Below, one piece after another: positions 20,058 to 31,733 of a stretch of DNA of 64,000 nucleotides (position 1 is the stretch's first letter; every line of letters starts with the position of its first letter). Below the pieces are notes generated by a model that was not told the DNA's origin, made no database searches, and worked only from the letters and a program-made list of their open reading frames with translations. The position numbers and the translations under genes are program-made. The stretch comes from Candidatus Altimarinota bacterium. GTDB lineage: Bacteria > Patescibacteriota > Gracilibacteria > BD1-5 > UBA2023. The stretch is from NCBI GenBank assembly GCA_028713325.1, contig JAQTON010000001.1:124001-188000 (forward strand), given 5' to 3'.

Positions 20058-22544
20058 ATGAAACGCCTATTTTTATATACAATTCTTCTCTGTACAACTT
20101 TTGGTGCCAGTATGTCGATTTCTTCTGCGGCAACCGGTACGTTGTCGACTGCTGCTCCAATTCTTGGAAGTGCCGTCGGGGAAAATGCGGGGAATTTGAT
20201 ATTTGATTATCTCACATGACTTCCGTCTTCAGAGCGAGTGTCAATAAATGCGAATACTCTCGATTTCATTGGGACTTTTTGGTCTCAAAATGTGGGGTGG
20301 ATTACTTTCGGAGGATTGGGTGCAAATGGTGCTAAGCTCACGGGGGCGGGAAATAATATGCCTATGATAGGATTCGCTTGGTCTCAAAATGCCGGATGGA
20401 TTTCTTTTAATCCAACCGGATCCATATCTCCGGGAACGGATGTATATTTCACGAAATCCACTGGATTATTCCATGGATTCGCTTGGAGTGAAAATCTTGG
20501 GTGGATAAGTATGGAAGGTCTTATGACGGATATAACTGCTCCGGATATTGTTGCAAACTTTGAACCATTTGCTGCAAATAGTTCAAAGGTATTTGCACTC
20601 AGTGATCCCTCGCCAACAGTACCAGTGGGAGGAGGTTATACTTTCAATGTAGAAGGATGGAATAGTACCGCAATATCTCCCATCGGATCTTCCACTCCAA
20701 ACTTTACCCATGACTTCCGTCAGGCAAAATATTATTACCTCAAAATAACCGATCCGTTTGGAAATAGTTCCGAGGGGAATGTGCAAGTGGTTGCGGACGT
20801 ACCAGCCGATGTATTGAATGCGACGAAAACAATTACAAATGCGGAACCGAGTGCTTATGCTTCTACTTTTGCTGAATCAAAAGTAGCGGATGCTTCTGAT
20901 ATTCATTCTATGAACATCAGTCTCCGTGACCAGTATGGAAACCCCATTATCAATGAATCATGAATCAAAACCGTGAAAGTTTGTGTGGCTTTCAATAATA
21001 ATGTTGATACAGACCAATCCCTCTCTATCTGAGGAGTCCTTGGCGATGCGATCAGTTTTCCTGTTAATAGTTTCGCGGGACTTTCGTATCTCAATGGAAC
21101 GATAGGTACTGACAGTAATACTTCCGGAAATTATTTTCTCCATATTGCATCTTACGCTCCAACAAAGACGGGATATGCTTTCACCAATCCAAATAATATT
21201 TCCCTTCAAAAACTCACCTACGAAATCATCGCCATAGGTGGGAATTCCTGAATTGGCGAAACGGGAGGACAAATTGATAAAAAAAATAAAATAGGTACGA
21301 ATAATTTGAGATTTTCTCCGGCACTCTTTATCGGAAATGTTACCAATAGTGATAACTGGACTATTTTACAGGGGTATAATACAAATTTTAGTGCAAGTCT
21401 CCTGACTGGAACGACCGTATCTCTTATAAGTCCAAAAGTAGCACATATTTTGGATATTGACAGCAATATTTTGATGTCGTATCAGAATCCATTGAATATT
21501 ACCGGAGGAACGGAAGTTTGTAATGGGTACATGAAGACTATTGCTACATTCAATGGGGTATATACATATTCTAATGCCTGCAACCGTCCGGATTCTTCCA
21601 ATATTCTCATGACCCCAACGACCCTGAATAGTACCATGGGATTCTCATGGAGACCGACAATAATTTATGCAACACCCGCAAATAGCGTTATAAAATATAC
21701 CTCTGAAATTTCTTATACAAATTCCAATGGTTCTGTGGTTGTGAGATATCCTTCATATGCACGATTTAGTAATTCTGATACCATTGCAGATGGAACTGCC
21801 GTGACGAGTACCGTTGGAGTGGTAAATCAATCCGTAAAGATTCTCGGAATGTCCAATGGTAGTAATATTTTTGATACCCTTTCAGGAACCACCGCGAATA
21901 ATATCAGCTCTCTCACTCGTGTCGACATTAAGAATGCCATTCATAAAAATGTGGAAACCATGACGAGAGGAGGAGTTCCACCAAGTGCCAATTATGAAGT
22001 TCATGCCGGGGATTATACTATCCCGGCAACTTGGCCAGTGGGGAAGGATACGATTATCATACAATGAGGAAATGTGACTATCGATGAAAATATCATTAAC
22101 AGCACTCATATAAAAGGTATTATCGTTCTGCAAGATGAAGTATGAAACGGAGGAAATATCTATATCAAGAAGAATGTTTCCAATATTGCCGCTGTCCTTT
22201 TTGCAGATAAGAGTATCATTTCCGGAACAATATCTCCTCTCTATTATTCTGATACGCGAACTGCAACGGGACAACTCTTTCTCGAAGGGTCTATTATCTC
22301 CGACAATACTATCGGTGGGGCTTCCATGACTCCACTCAAGTGTCCATACAATGTATCGGTGTGTACCGATGAGATTGCAAAACGCTATGATCTCAATTAT
22401 TTCCGATTCTATACCGGAACAGGAGCAACAAGCCCTGGGGCTGCAATTTGAGTACCTTCAGCCTGAATGGGATACCCCTTTGTCATAGAGTATGATAATC
22501 GCCTTCAGACAGCACCTCCACCAGGATTCAGTATGACAGAGTAG
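20058..22544 (+). CDS. Large secreted surface protein with F-W-S-x-N-x-G-W repeats
   Basis: 828 residues, signal peptide about 1-26, TAG stop, at least eight TGA codons. Three copies of a (F)W-S-x-N-x-G-W-I unit lie in the first 160 residues (TFWSQNVGWITF, FAWSQNAGWISF, FAWSENLGWISM), spaced about 40 residues. The rest is Ser/Thr/Asn-rich beta-type sequence with several immunoglobulin-like stretches and a C-terminal part reminiscent of beta-helix proteins (NNISSLTRVDIKN, GNVTIDENIINSTHIKG). This fits a cell-surface or S-layer-like protein. No catalytic motif seen. Confidence 0.75.
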
Positions 22545-22602
22545 TAAGTAAAATAATCAATTCAATAGATTACAGTTAATTATTTTTTACATTTCTCATA
22601 CC

Positions 22603-23151
22603 ATGAATAAATTTATCTTTTGGATAGGAAGAAAAGCGGTAAACGGTATCGTTACGGGAATGTTTTTTGTACTCGCAGTTCTCGGGATTGCATATGCTGC
22701 CATCAATTGGCCAGTTGGTAATCCTGGCGGAACAGAAGTAACAGGTGGAAAATTTACTACTATTTTTAATAGTATCCTTCAATCCAGTAATTATCTATTA
22801 CCAGGAGACGGGACAGTAAAAAATTCCCAAAAATTGAATGGTCTGACAGGTACTTCTTATCAAAAAAGAGTAACCGGTTCTTGTTCTGTTGGTCAATCAA
22901 TAACTACGATCAATGCCGATGGGACGGTGAGTTGTGGAATGGGTGGCGGTAGTGGAAGAGTTGATTATAGTAGTTGTACTACGATATATCACTCTGAAGC
23001 AATGGCTATAGGAACGAATTGCGGGGGTATTATAACAACCGCCTCCAATGCACAATGTCCTACTGATTATCTTCTAGTTTCTGACAGTACGGGATTAAGG
23101 TTTCCATGAGTATGTATAGTAGCTACAGCTCGTTGTTGTAAATTACAATAG
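22603..23151 (+). CDS. Small exported protein, 182 aa
   Basis: N-terminal hydrophobic segment (about 17-33: IVTGMFFVLAVLGIAYA), then INWPVGNPGGTEVTGGKF, a Gly-rich centre (GMGGGSG) and a Cys-containing C-terminus ending CCKLQ. One TGA (23107-23109), TAG stop. It follows the large surface protein by 58 nt, so probably co-transcribed and exported with it. Family unknown. Confidence 0.7.
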
Positions 23152-23204
23152 TTTTATCAATCGGAAGTTTGAATAAAAGTTTAACTAATATTTATCAAAA
23201 ATAG

Positions 23205-23236
23205 AAAAACACTCCAATATTTATTGGAGTGTTTTT
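23205..23236 (+). terminator. Terminator of the surface-protein operon
   Basis: AAAAACACTCCAATA/TTGGAGTGTTTTT with a T-rich tail. Confidence 0.85.
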
Positions 23237-23324
23237 CTTTGTTTCACAAACTTTCATCTTTTTCTTTTATTTTTGAGAGAAATTCATATAATAACTTCCA
23301 ATATCTATTATCTCATCCTCATTC

Positions 23325-25868
23325 ATGTACACCAACTTCACCGAAGAATACAAAAACTTGATGCTTGAAACGGAAAATATCGTCAAAGGAAAGGGGTTCT
23401 CTGAGATTCTTCCGGAGGACGTATTTATTCGATCTCTGGAGATTAAAACAGGACCTATTTATGATCTCTACGCGAGTTCGGGAATCAATGTGAAAATAGC
23501 CCATGAGGTGCTTTCTCGTTCTCCGTTCAATCTCTTTGGAGCTGGAAGAACCGGGGTATATACCGGTCTCTCTCCCCGACTCAAGGAACTCATCGTACTC
23601 AGTATGAAGATAGCTGCTGGGGCGGAGAAAAAAAGAGCGGGAGTGGAGGATTTTCTTCTCGCTCTTTTCCGTGCCAATACGGAAACATGGTTCTATCAAT
23701 TTTTCGATTTCATAGGACTCTCCCCGAAGGATATAGAACAAGATCTCAAGGATCTCAATGTGGCAATTGTAAAAAATGGGGACAGTACTCTCTTCGGTCC
23801 TTTGGACAATATTCTTCACGCTATAGAAGAGGGGCTTGCCGGTGGACTTGGAGAAGGAGAAATGACCGATCCGTTCGCCCACAACAAAAAACCGGAATGA
23901 AAAAAGATCGAGAGCCTCACTCCGGCACTTGATTTTTTCGGTACTGATCTCACAGAAGAAGCTCATACCGGAAAGATAGATGCGATTATCGGACGAGATA
24001 TGGAGATAGAACGACTCATATCCGTTCTCAATCGTAAGACGAAAAATAATCCCTGTCTTGTCGGGGAACCGGGTGTCGGAAAGACCGCGGTTGTTGAGGG
24101 GCTTGCCCTTCGAATAGCAGAGGGGAAAGTACCTCTTGCTATGCAAAACAAACGAATCGTGAGTCTCGATCTCTCCTGAATGGTGGCGGGAACGAAGTAC
24201 CGGGGAGAGTTTGAGGCACGCCTCAAGCAGATTATCGAAGAGGCGTCCAAGATGGAGAATGAAGTAGTTCTTTTTATCGATGAAATTCATACGATTATCG
24301 GAGCAGGTTCGGCTGAAGGGACGCTTGACGCTGCGAATATCCTCAAACCTGCGATGGGGCGTGGAAAGGTGTGTATTATCGGAGCGACGACGCTTAATGA
24401 ATATCAGAAATACATAGAAAAAGATTCGGCACTTGAGCGGAGATTTCAGAAGATAGATGTGGATGAACCAAAGGAAGAGGTGGCGATAGAGATTATCTCG
24501 GGACTGAGAAGTTCTTTTGAAGAATTCCATAATCTCGTCATCGATGACGATGCGATCGCCGATGCGGTTCGGCTCTCCATACGTTATGTAACGGATCGTT
24601 ATCTTCCGGATAAAGCCATTGACTTGATTGATGAAGCATGTAGTGCAAAGAGCATGAAATACAATGGCGATGAGACGGAAGTAAAAGGTTTGAAACAAGA
24701 AATTGAAAAACTTCAAAAGGAAATTGAAGAATATGTTCTCTCCGGACAGTATCACAAGGCTATAAAAATCAAAGAAAAACAAAACGATATCGAGAAAAAA
24801 ATCCAAGAGAAAAAAGCAAAGAAAATAATTCCCCGAGCGAAGCGACAGCATATCACTTCTGACGACATCCAGAAGATAATAGAACGAATCACCGGAGTTC
24901 CTGCGAAAAACATCGCAATAGAAGATATGAGAAAGCTCCAATCTCTGGAGAAAAATCTCGCTCATCACATTATCGGTCAGGATGAGGCCATCTCTTCCAT
25001 CGTTAGTGCTATCAAACGAAATCGTGCCGGAATCAGCAATAGGAATCGTCCCATTGGAAGTTTTCTCTTTCTCTGACCTACGGGGGTCGGAAAGACGGAA
25101 CTCGTGAAACAACTCGCTGAGGAGTTTTTCGGTGATGAGAAGGCACTTATTAAGCTCGATATGTCCGAATACAACGAACGTTCCTCGGCATCCAAACTCA
25201 TCGGTACGACTGCGGGATACGTGGGATACGAGGAAGGTGGTATGCTCACGGAGCGTGTTCGAAGAAAACCTTATTCCATAGTGCTTTTTGATGAGATTGA
25301 AAAAGGAAGCTTTGAGGTTTTTAATCTCCTTCTTCAGATTCTGGAAGACGGAACCCTTACGGATGGTAAGGGGCGAAAAATCAATTTCAAAAATACGATT
25401 GTCATCATGACTTCCAATATCGGGGGAGAGGAATTCACTTCCAAAGCTTCGCAGATCGGATTCGATGTGTCGTCCGATGCGGAAGCGAAAATTATTCGAG
25501 ATTATGAAAAAATCAAAGAAAAGATTACCGGAAGCCTGGGTGAATATTTTTCTCCGGAGTTTTTGAATCGTATCGATCGGGTGGTAGTATTCAATCCACT
25601 AGATAAAATCGTTCTCAAGAAGATCATCGTTCTTCAGCTTGATATCCTCAAAAAACGGCTTAGAGAACTCGGTATCACTCTGGAATATGATACCAAAGCC
25701 ATTTCTCTGATTCTTAAAGAGACCTATAATCCAGAATTTGGAGCACGTCCAGTCAGACGCTACATTCAAGATAAAATCGAAGACACGATTGCCGATCGCA
25801 TTATTCAAGGAAAAAAATCTTCTATCATTACGGTAACGGCCTTGAAGTGAAAACTTTTGGTTAAGTAA
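23325..25868 (+). CDS. clpC: ClpC/ClpB-type AAA+ unfoldase
   Basis: 847 residues from ATG 23325 to TAA 25866-25868. There are four in-frame TGA codons, including the glycines just before [11 protein letters not shown] and just before PTGVGKTE, plus one that extends the tail by six residues. Order: divergent Clp N-domain (1-150), first ATPase domain ([23 protein letters not shown]), short coiled middle domain (about 450-490, ending IQEKKAKK), second ATPase domain ([22 protein letters not shown], sensor TSNIG) and D2-small domain ([11 protein letters not shown]). The short middle domain favours ClpC over ClpB. It unfolds proteins, probably for ClpP. No clpP is nearby. Confidence 0.93.
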
Positions 25869-25873
25869 ATTGT

Positions 25874-25903
25874 AATAATCCCCCGATAATTCGGGGGATT
25901 ATT
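25874..25903. terminator. Terminator between clpC and the convergent small gene
   Basis: AATAATCCCCCGA/TCGGGGGATTATT, 4-nt loop. Confidence 0.85.
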
Positions 25904-25916
25904 GAAAATAGGAAGA

Positions 25917-26084
25917 TTATTTATATTTTTTATCGAAAGCCATAAGTCTTTCTCGATTTCTTTTTACTATTTCTTCTGCTTCTGCGACACTTCCTCATAC
26001 CTTCCATTCAATATGTTCTGGTGGTTGGGTATCGTTTTTTTCAGGTGTTTTCTTTGTCTTATAATTATCCATCCAATCCGTCAT
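25917..26084 (-). CDS. Small hypothetical protein, 55 aa
   Basis: ATG at 26082-26084, TAA at 25917-25919, with one TGA giving KVGGSVAEAEE. It is a charged, soluble protein with a helical second half (SVAEAEEIVKRNRERLMA). Under the standard code it would be cut to 29 residues. It converges on clpC with a terminator between. No family recognised. A competing plus-strand frame over the same bases is Phe/Cys-rich and starts without an RBS, so I regard it as a shadow. Confidence 0.6.
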
Positions 26085-26232
26085 AGAAAGGTTGATACTT
26101 ATGTGGTAAAAACTCACTATATATATTTGTGGGTATTCGTCAAATGGAATTTGAAAAAACTTCCCTACAATCTTTTGCTGTTTCTTCCATTATCTGTTAT
26201 AATACAGGAAATATTCGGTATCTCTCTCTTTC

Positions 26233-27789
26233 ATGCAGGCACGTATTTTCGCTCTCGTAATCTGTATGCTTCTCGTTATTTTTTCGTTTCCTGTTTTTGC
26301 GGAAGACGGGTATATCGGTGAGGATTTGTGAAACGATATCTATAAGCGTATCGATGAAGGAACGTATAAGCTCAAAAAGCAACTTGTGGAGAATCGCCTC
26401 AAAGGAAGTACTGAGTTTATCAATGAGAAGGTGGGAAAGATATGTTTCACAAAAGAAGGAGCGAAAATCTTCTGTTTTCGAGAATGATTGGATTTCACTG
26501 TTTCCGAGCTTGATGAGATCATGGGAGGAGATCTCGGGGCTATGGATGTTCATATGAATCCGGAAAATATCTGAATGGATGTGGAAAAATCGATGCGAAT
26601 TCGCTCAATTATCATGGAACACTATAAAAAGTTGCAAACCGAAGTGAATGATGAACAAAAAAAACTTCAATCGGTCGGATCCATAGGACTCTTCAGTGAT
26701 GGAAATAGGGATAACTCCAGTTATGACCTGATGGTGGATCTGGAAAATATTCATAATGTTATCTTTGCACGGGATATTCCGTATAATGGAACGGATAATA
26801 TGGGGGCTTCATCGGTAGCGAATCTTCTTGCCAACGTATATCCGCATCCGTTTCTTCCACTTGATAGCTTGATTCTCTCTCCTTCTCAAGATCCGGGGGT
26901 TTCACTCATTCCACCAACGACTTCAAGCTGATTGACACTCTCATGATTTTTGAGTAACTGTCCAAAGTGTACCGACTTGAGCCAAGTTCCAAATAATCTT
27001 GATTCCGGTTTTTTGTCGGATGTGCAATCTCAATTGCTTGTGGGAACGAATCCAAATTCCTCCGTAGCTTTCAGTGATAATGGAATGCTTCCGGAACATT
27101 GGGCAAGCGTTGCTCAAGGAAATGGGGCAGGAGGTTCGCTCGGATGAGCCGGTGGAGGAAGCGACACATTTCCTTGCTCGGGGAAAGATTTTTTCTGTAT
27201 CATCGTGACTATGACCGATTACGCCCAGAATATCCTCTCTGGAGGAAAGGCTGCAACCATCGAAAAAATATTGGATGAGAATTTGAAAATCGCTGACAAA
27301 TTCGCACCATCGAGTTTCGTGCAAGCAAAGATGACCAAGATGTTTTTCGGACTTTCTCTGAAGAATCTCGATCTCCCATCCCTCTTGCATATAGGGGTCA
27401 TCGTTTCTCGTCTCCCTCCTCCGATTCTCAATCTCACACCAAAGACGACGGACGAAGACGACGAATTCAATAAAATTCTTGTCGGTACTTTCGAAGAACT
27501 CTGACTCGATTTTAAACGTCAGAATTCTCTCGAGAAAAATGATGAATCCCGCATGGTACACAATCTAACCCATCTTACCACCGATAGGGTGAACGAGAAA
27601 TCAGACATGAGCCAAGCTCCCATGAAATCCGGGTACATACGGACAAAAGAGATGGAACTGAAGAAAAGTTACGGAGATTCCTTCAATGACGATCTCTTCG
27701 AGCTTCATGATTTTACTCTTGCCTTCTCGAAGAGCATAACAAACGTCACCAATGTTATCAAGGCTATGTACGAAATACCACAAAAATAG
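26233..27789 (+). CDS. Secreted protein of unknown function, 518 aa
   Basis: Signal peptide LVICMLLVIFSFPVFA (about 8-23). TAG stop, nine or so TGA codons. The body is mixed: a helical N-terminal half, a CPKC pair (about 240), a glycine/serine linker (GNGAGGSLGGAGGGS, about 300-315) containing mostly TGA or GGN glycines, and a helical C-terminal third. It has the same architecture as the next gene (signal peptide, helical body, scattered Cys), so the two may form one export operon. No family recognised. Confidence 0.7.
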
Positions 27790-27813
27790 AGATATTCCCG
27801 AAAAACTCGAATT

Positions 27814-27964
27814 TTGTCATTTCGAGCGGAGTCGAGAAATCGCTTTTAATCATCACATTTGAATCAAAGCTTGATAGATCTGAAAAATACACTCTGTAAT
27901 TTCTTTGAAAATAGTTTCGTAATATCGGTTCAAAGAGATCCCTCGATTTCACTCGGGATGACAA
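27814..27964. repeat. MITE-like inverted-repeat element, copy 2
   Basis: The ends TTGTCATTTCGAGCGGAGTC and GATCCCTCGATTTC...GGGATGACAA match copy 1 at 3655-3820. The centre shares CTGTA(A)TTTCTTT with it. It sits between two secreted-protein genes. Confidence 0.65.
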
Positions 27965-27991
27965 TTTTAATTTCAATCTATAGAAAGTCCT

Positions 27992-29290
27992 ATGAAAACA
28001 TTCTCTCTGATCCTCAATCGCACACTCATCACGATTTTTGTTTTGCCACTCCTTGTTGTTTCGACATATGCCTCTGGGAGCGATTGTGCCATTAAGGACG
28101 GGATGAGTGAAGAACTCGCGACATATATCAAAACAACGGAGAATCTCCTTTCTCAGATTGAAAAAGAGGCGGCAAAAAAACAATGCAATACGAATGCCAA
28201 TGGTGAGAATAGTGCTTCGGCAAGCGTGAATAAAACCATGTCCGCAGTCGTTGGTTCCATGAACGAGAGTATTGGGTTTTCCAATTTCGCTACCTCCGGA
28301 CGTTTTTATATAGGTATCGCTCTGAGTACGGAGATTCCCGCAGGTATTACACGAGACCACGAACGACTCGGAAAAGAAATAGAACGCATTAATAATATGA
28401 TTGAGAGGGTACATAACCGATGTGCTGAAAATACCGTTCCGACGTCTAATCTTTCAGAAGACCCGGTGTACAGTACCTCTGGAAAAACTCTCGGAATTAT
28501 GCTCACGGAAGTTCTGAAGAATCAAGTGGATATGATGAACTTCTATCGAGAAACGGTTTTGGGAGATAAAACGGATGACAAATATGTGTTTATCCTTGTC
28601 GGAGATTCAAATGTTTTTCAATCGAAACTGAGATGAAGTTATGGCCCGCAGGCATTTGAAACATGCAATAAAAATTCTGATTTTTTTCGAGATATAAAAG
28701 ATGCTTTCGGACGTATCACGAGTCTTGGCGGAGGTATAGGAAAGGGTATGAAAGAATGGGAAAATGCCATGAATCTTCTCAATTCCAACAGTTCGAACCC
28801 GGAGTATGCCGAGACAGAACGAAATGTCCTCAGAAATGAATTGTCCCATCAGGGAATGAGTACGAAATCCTCTCAGGTCATTATGAACAATCTCGCGAAA
28901 TACAATAGTCAACATGCGAGCGAGGGGCTTTCCGGATTCGTCACCTCCATAGGGGAGCGTATGTACGCGAGCATCGCCGAATTTGGAAAAGCGTATGATG
29001 ACATAAAAGCTCTGCTTATGAAACCGCAAACGACCGATAAATACATGGAAACCAAAGAGATTCTTGCGACTCTGAAGACGGATATCAACGAAGAGATAAT
29101 AAAAGATTATCTCCATGCGAAAGATCTTATAGGACCGGAAAATCAGAGTGCCGATGAGACGGTCGCAAAACTCATAGATACGCATATCTTACTCGAAAGC
29201 ACAAACTCTCGTGCAAAATCTTATATCAAGATTGCAGAACAGACTTGTGACGCACAATCTACTGGACAAGGGAATTGCCGATATCGTTAA
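27992..29290 (+). CDS. Secreted protein of unknown function, 432 aa
   Basis: Signal peptide LITIFVLPLLVVSTYAS (about 12-28). TAA stop, one TGA (28634-28636). It is predominantly helical with paired cysteines (SDC, KKQC, NRC, ETC, QTC, GNC). A glycine patch LGGGIGKGMKEW lies near residue 250. No domain recognised. The mature protein probably acts outside the membrane. The neighbour at 26233 is of the same general type. Confidence 0.7.
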
Positions 29291-29293
29291 AAT

Positions 29294-29334
29294 AATCATA
29301 ACCCCTGTGGCAACTGCCACAGGGGTTATGATTT
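29294..29334. terminator. Bidirectional terminator overlapping the dnaB stop
   Basis: An 18-bp stem ATCATAACCCCTGTGGCA and complement, 2-nt loop, between convergent genes. Confidence 0.85.
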
Positions 29335-30668
29335 TAGTCCTCGTATCCTCCTTCTCGACTTCTTTCCAAATCATAGAATTTCATATATTTTTTCTCAAAT
29401 TTGAGGTCTGCTCCTCCGACCGGTCCATTTCGGTTTTTTCGGACAAATACGTTGGTGATTCCTTTATTTTCCGTAAACTCATCATAATAATCTTCACGGT
29501 ATATCATGAGAACCACGTCGGCATCTTGCTCGATGGATCCTGATTCTCGGAGATCTGACAGGATTGGTTCTTTGCTGACACGGGATTCCACCGCACGAGA
29601 GAGTTGCGAAAGTGCCATAATCGGTACTCCAAGCTCACGCGCGAGAGACTTGATTCCGCGACTGATATCGGATATCTCTTGTACGCGATTCATCGGGTTA
29701 CCGGCACTCATAAGCTGAAGGTAGTCGATGACGATGAAATCGAGTCCGGACTCGATTTTAAGTCTACGAGCCTTGGATTTAATCTCGAGGAGATTTCCTG
29801 CTGCAGAGTCATCGATATAGATATTTGCCTTCGAAAGACGCTCGAGTGCATCACCCATTCGCATAAACTCATCGTCCTCGAGGAGTCCTTTATTGAGCTT
29901 CCAGCTATCCACTCCCATAGTCGCACAGATGAGACGATCGGTGAGTTGTTCCTTGCTCATCTCGAGAGAGAATACCGCAACATTTTTCCCACCCTCTCCG
30001 ATGTGTTGTGCGATATTCAGAGCAAGAGCCGTCTTACCCATAGACGGTCGTGCTGCGAGGATAATCATATCTCCCGGTTTAAATCCTCCGATTTTCCCAT
30101 CGAGACTCTTAAAGCCCGTATGTACGAGTCCGTCATTGGCATGTTCCGGATTTTCGTGAATCTCCGCGAATTCTTCATACCGGAGATTGATGATATCTCG
30201 AATATGTACGAGTTTATTCTGTATGAAAGTTTGAGTAACCGTAAAGAGCGATTGCTCTGCTTTTTCGAGGAGTTTATTGATATCTGATTCTTCGTCATAT
30301 CCAGCAAGAAGTATGTCATTTCCCGCTTTTATAAGTTTTCGGAGAATTCCTTTTTGTTTGACAATCTGGGCATACTGATAAATGTTGGCACTCGTAAAAA
30401 TAGACTCCGTGAGCTCGATAAGATAGGAATTTCCTCCGACTTTTTCCAAATTCTGTCGGTCATCCAGGTGCTCGCGAATCGTCAGGATATCAATCGGTTT
30501 ATTCCGCGTAAAAAGATCCATCATTGCTCCGTATATGAGACCATTGTTTGGATCATAGAAATCTCCTTCTACAAGAAGAGGAGAGACCTGAAACATCCCT
30601 TCTTTATCGAGAAGGATAGATCAGAGAACTCATCGTTCTGCTTCTATCGAATGCGGTGGGATTTTCAT
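29334..30668 (-). CDS. dnaB: Replicative DNA helicase DnaB
   Basis: 444 residues. The true start is ATG 30668: MKIPPHSIEAERGVLGSILLD is the conserved DnaB N-terminus and both its G residues (ERG, VLG) are TGA codons. It is the hexameric 5'-3' helicase of the replication fork. RecA-like motor with Walker A ARPSMGKTAL, Walker B IVIDYLQLM, then SQLSRAVESR and the R-finger segment DLRESGSIEQDAD. The stop is TAA. Upstream is a TPR protein in the same direction. Confidence 0.96.
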
Positions 30669-30683
30669 GGGAGAGCGGTAGGG

Positions 30684-31583
30684 TTAGGAGGTTTCTTCTT
30701 CAACTTTGAAATTATTTTCCATTTCCAGTTCGAGTTCGATTTTCTTGATGAGTTCTTGAATTTTCCCATTATAAGGATCAATAGTTCGAATCTTTTTGAG
30801 ATTTTCGAGAGCCGAAGCTCGTTCTTCAAGATTGATGTGATTTATGGCAGTAAGATAGAGGATATCGGAACTGTGAGGATTCTTTTTTAGAAACATATAA
30901 GCATATTCATTGGATTCCCCGTGGTGTCCGAGTTGATGCCCGAGATTGGCGAGCATATCAACCGTTTCAGTACTATGTTCATCGAGAGAGAGAAGTCTCT
31001 TGTATATCTCATAAGCTATCTCATACTTTCCTTGAATGGAGAGTGCAAAACCGAGCTTCAAATAGAGTTCCGGGTCGGTATCATTCATCAAAATAAGATC
31101 TTTATAAATGAGTTCCGCTTTCTTGTAATCCCGTTCCTTTTCATAGAGAGAAGCCAATAGACAATTCAAATCTTTATTGAATTTCTCTATGGAAAGCCCC
31201 TCGATAATACGAGCCCGTGCTTCACTGAACTCTCCCCGTGCTATTCGGGTTTTGATGGTTTTTATGAGTTCGGCGAGGTATTGTTTTTGATCCCCAGAAA
31301 GCCCCTCTTCCTGCGGCTTTATTTCTTCGGTGGAAATTATTTCATTTTTTCATTTTTCCAAAACTTCTTCTTCCAGAGCCTTTTCTTTCTGTTCTTCCAT
31401 AATACGCTCAGCCGTTTTTTTCTTCCCGAGAAAAGTTCGTAATCTGAGATACGAATGAAAAAGACTATGGAGCATATGAAATGCTATGTAGGCGAGATTA
31501 ATACCAAGAAAAGCAATCTCGTATTTCGCAAAAATATTGGAAAAGAAGATATCCATGAAGATGATATGGAAAATAGAATGCAC
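30684..31583 (-). CDS. Membrane-anchored TPR-repeat protein, 299 aa
   Basis: Starts at GTG 31583 or, more conservatively, ATG 31556. The N-terminal 45 residues are hydrophobic (NIFAKYEIAFLGINLAYIAF). An acidic linker with TGA (31350-31352) follows. Then come four or five TPR units (SLYEKERDYKKAELIYKDL, LGFALSIQGKYEIAYEIYKRL, ASALENLKKIRTIDP). TPRs bind other proteins. The partner is unknown. It ends 16 nt before dnaB begins, so the two are probably co-transcribed. Confidence 0.75.
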
Positions 31584-31632
31584 GTATTATATGGATTTCT
31601 TAAAATTTTCAAGGTATATTCATCTACTTATC

Positions 31633-31730
31633 TATTTCAGAATATATATTTCTCAAATCCTCGCGGAACGTGCCTCTTAGTTGACGGCTCAGACAGTCCT
31701 CGGGGCGTTCAAAAAATATATTCTGAAATA
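31633..31730 (-). other. Long-hairpin intergenic element, possible structured RNA
   Basis: TATTTCAGAATATAT (31633-31647) pairs exactly with ATATATTCTGAAATA (31716-31730). Inside, GAACG pairs with CGTTC, and GAC with GTC. The central 50 nt are GC-rich compared with the arms. It fills the gap between the lipoprotein stop (31734) and the TPR gene start. There is no T-run, so it is not a typical terminator. Confidence 0.5.
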
Positions 31731-31733
31731 ATA

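Noticed and set aside
25902-26321. Plus-strand 139-aa frame
   Set aside because: Phe/Cys-rich, overlaps a more plausible small minus-strand gene and the start of the 518-aa secreted protein. Treated as a shadow.
31633-31730. Ordinary terminator
   Set aside because: No U-run, and the long GC-rich centre is atypical.
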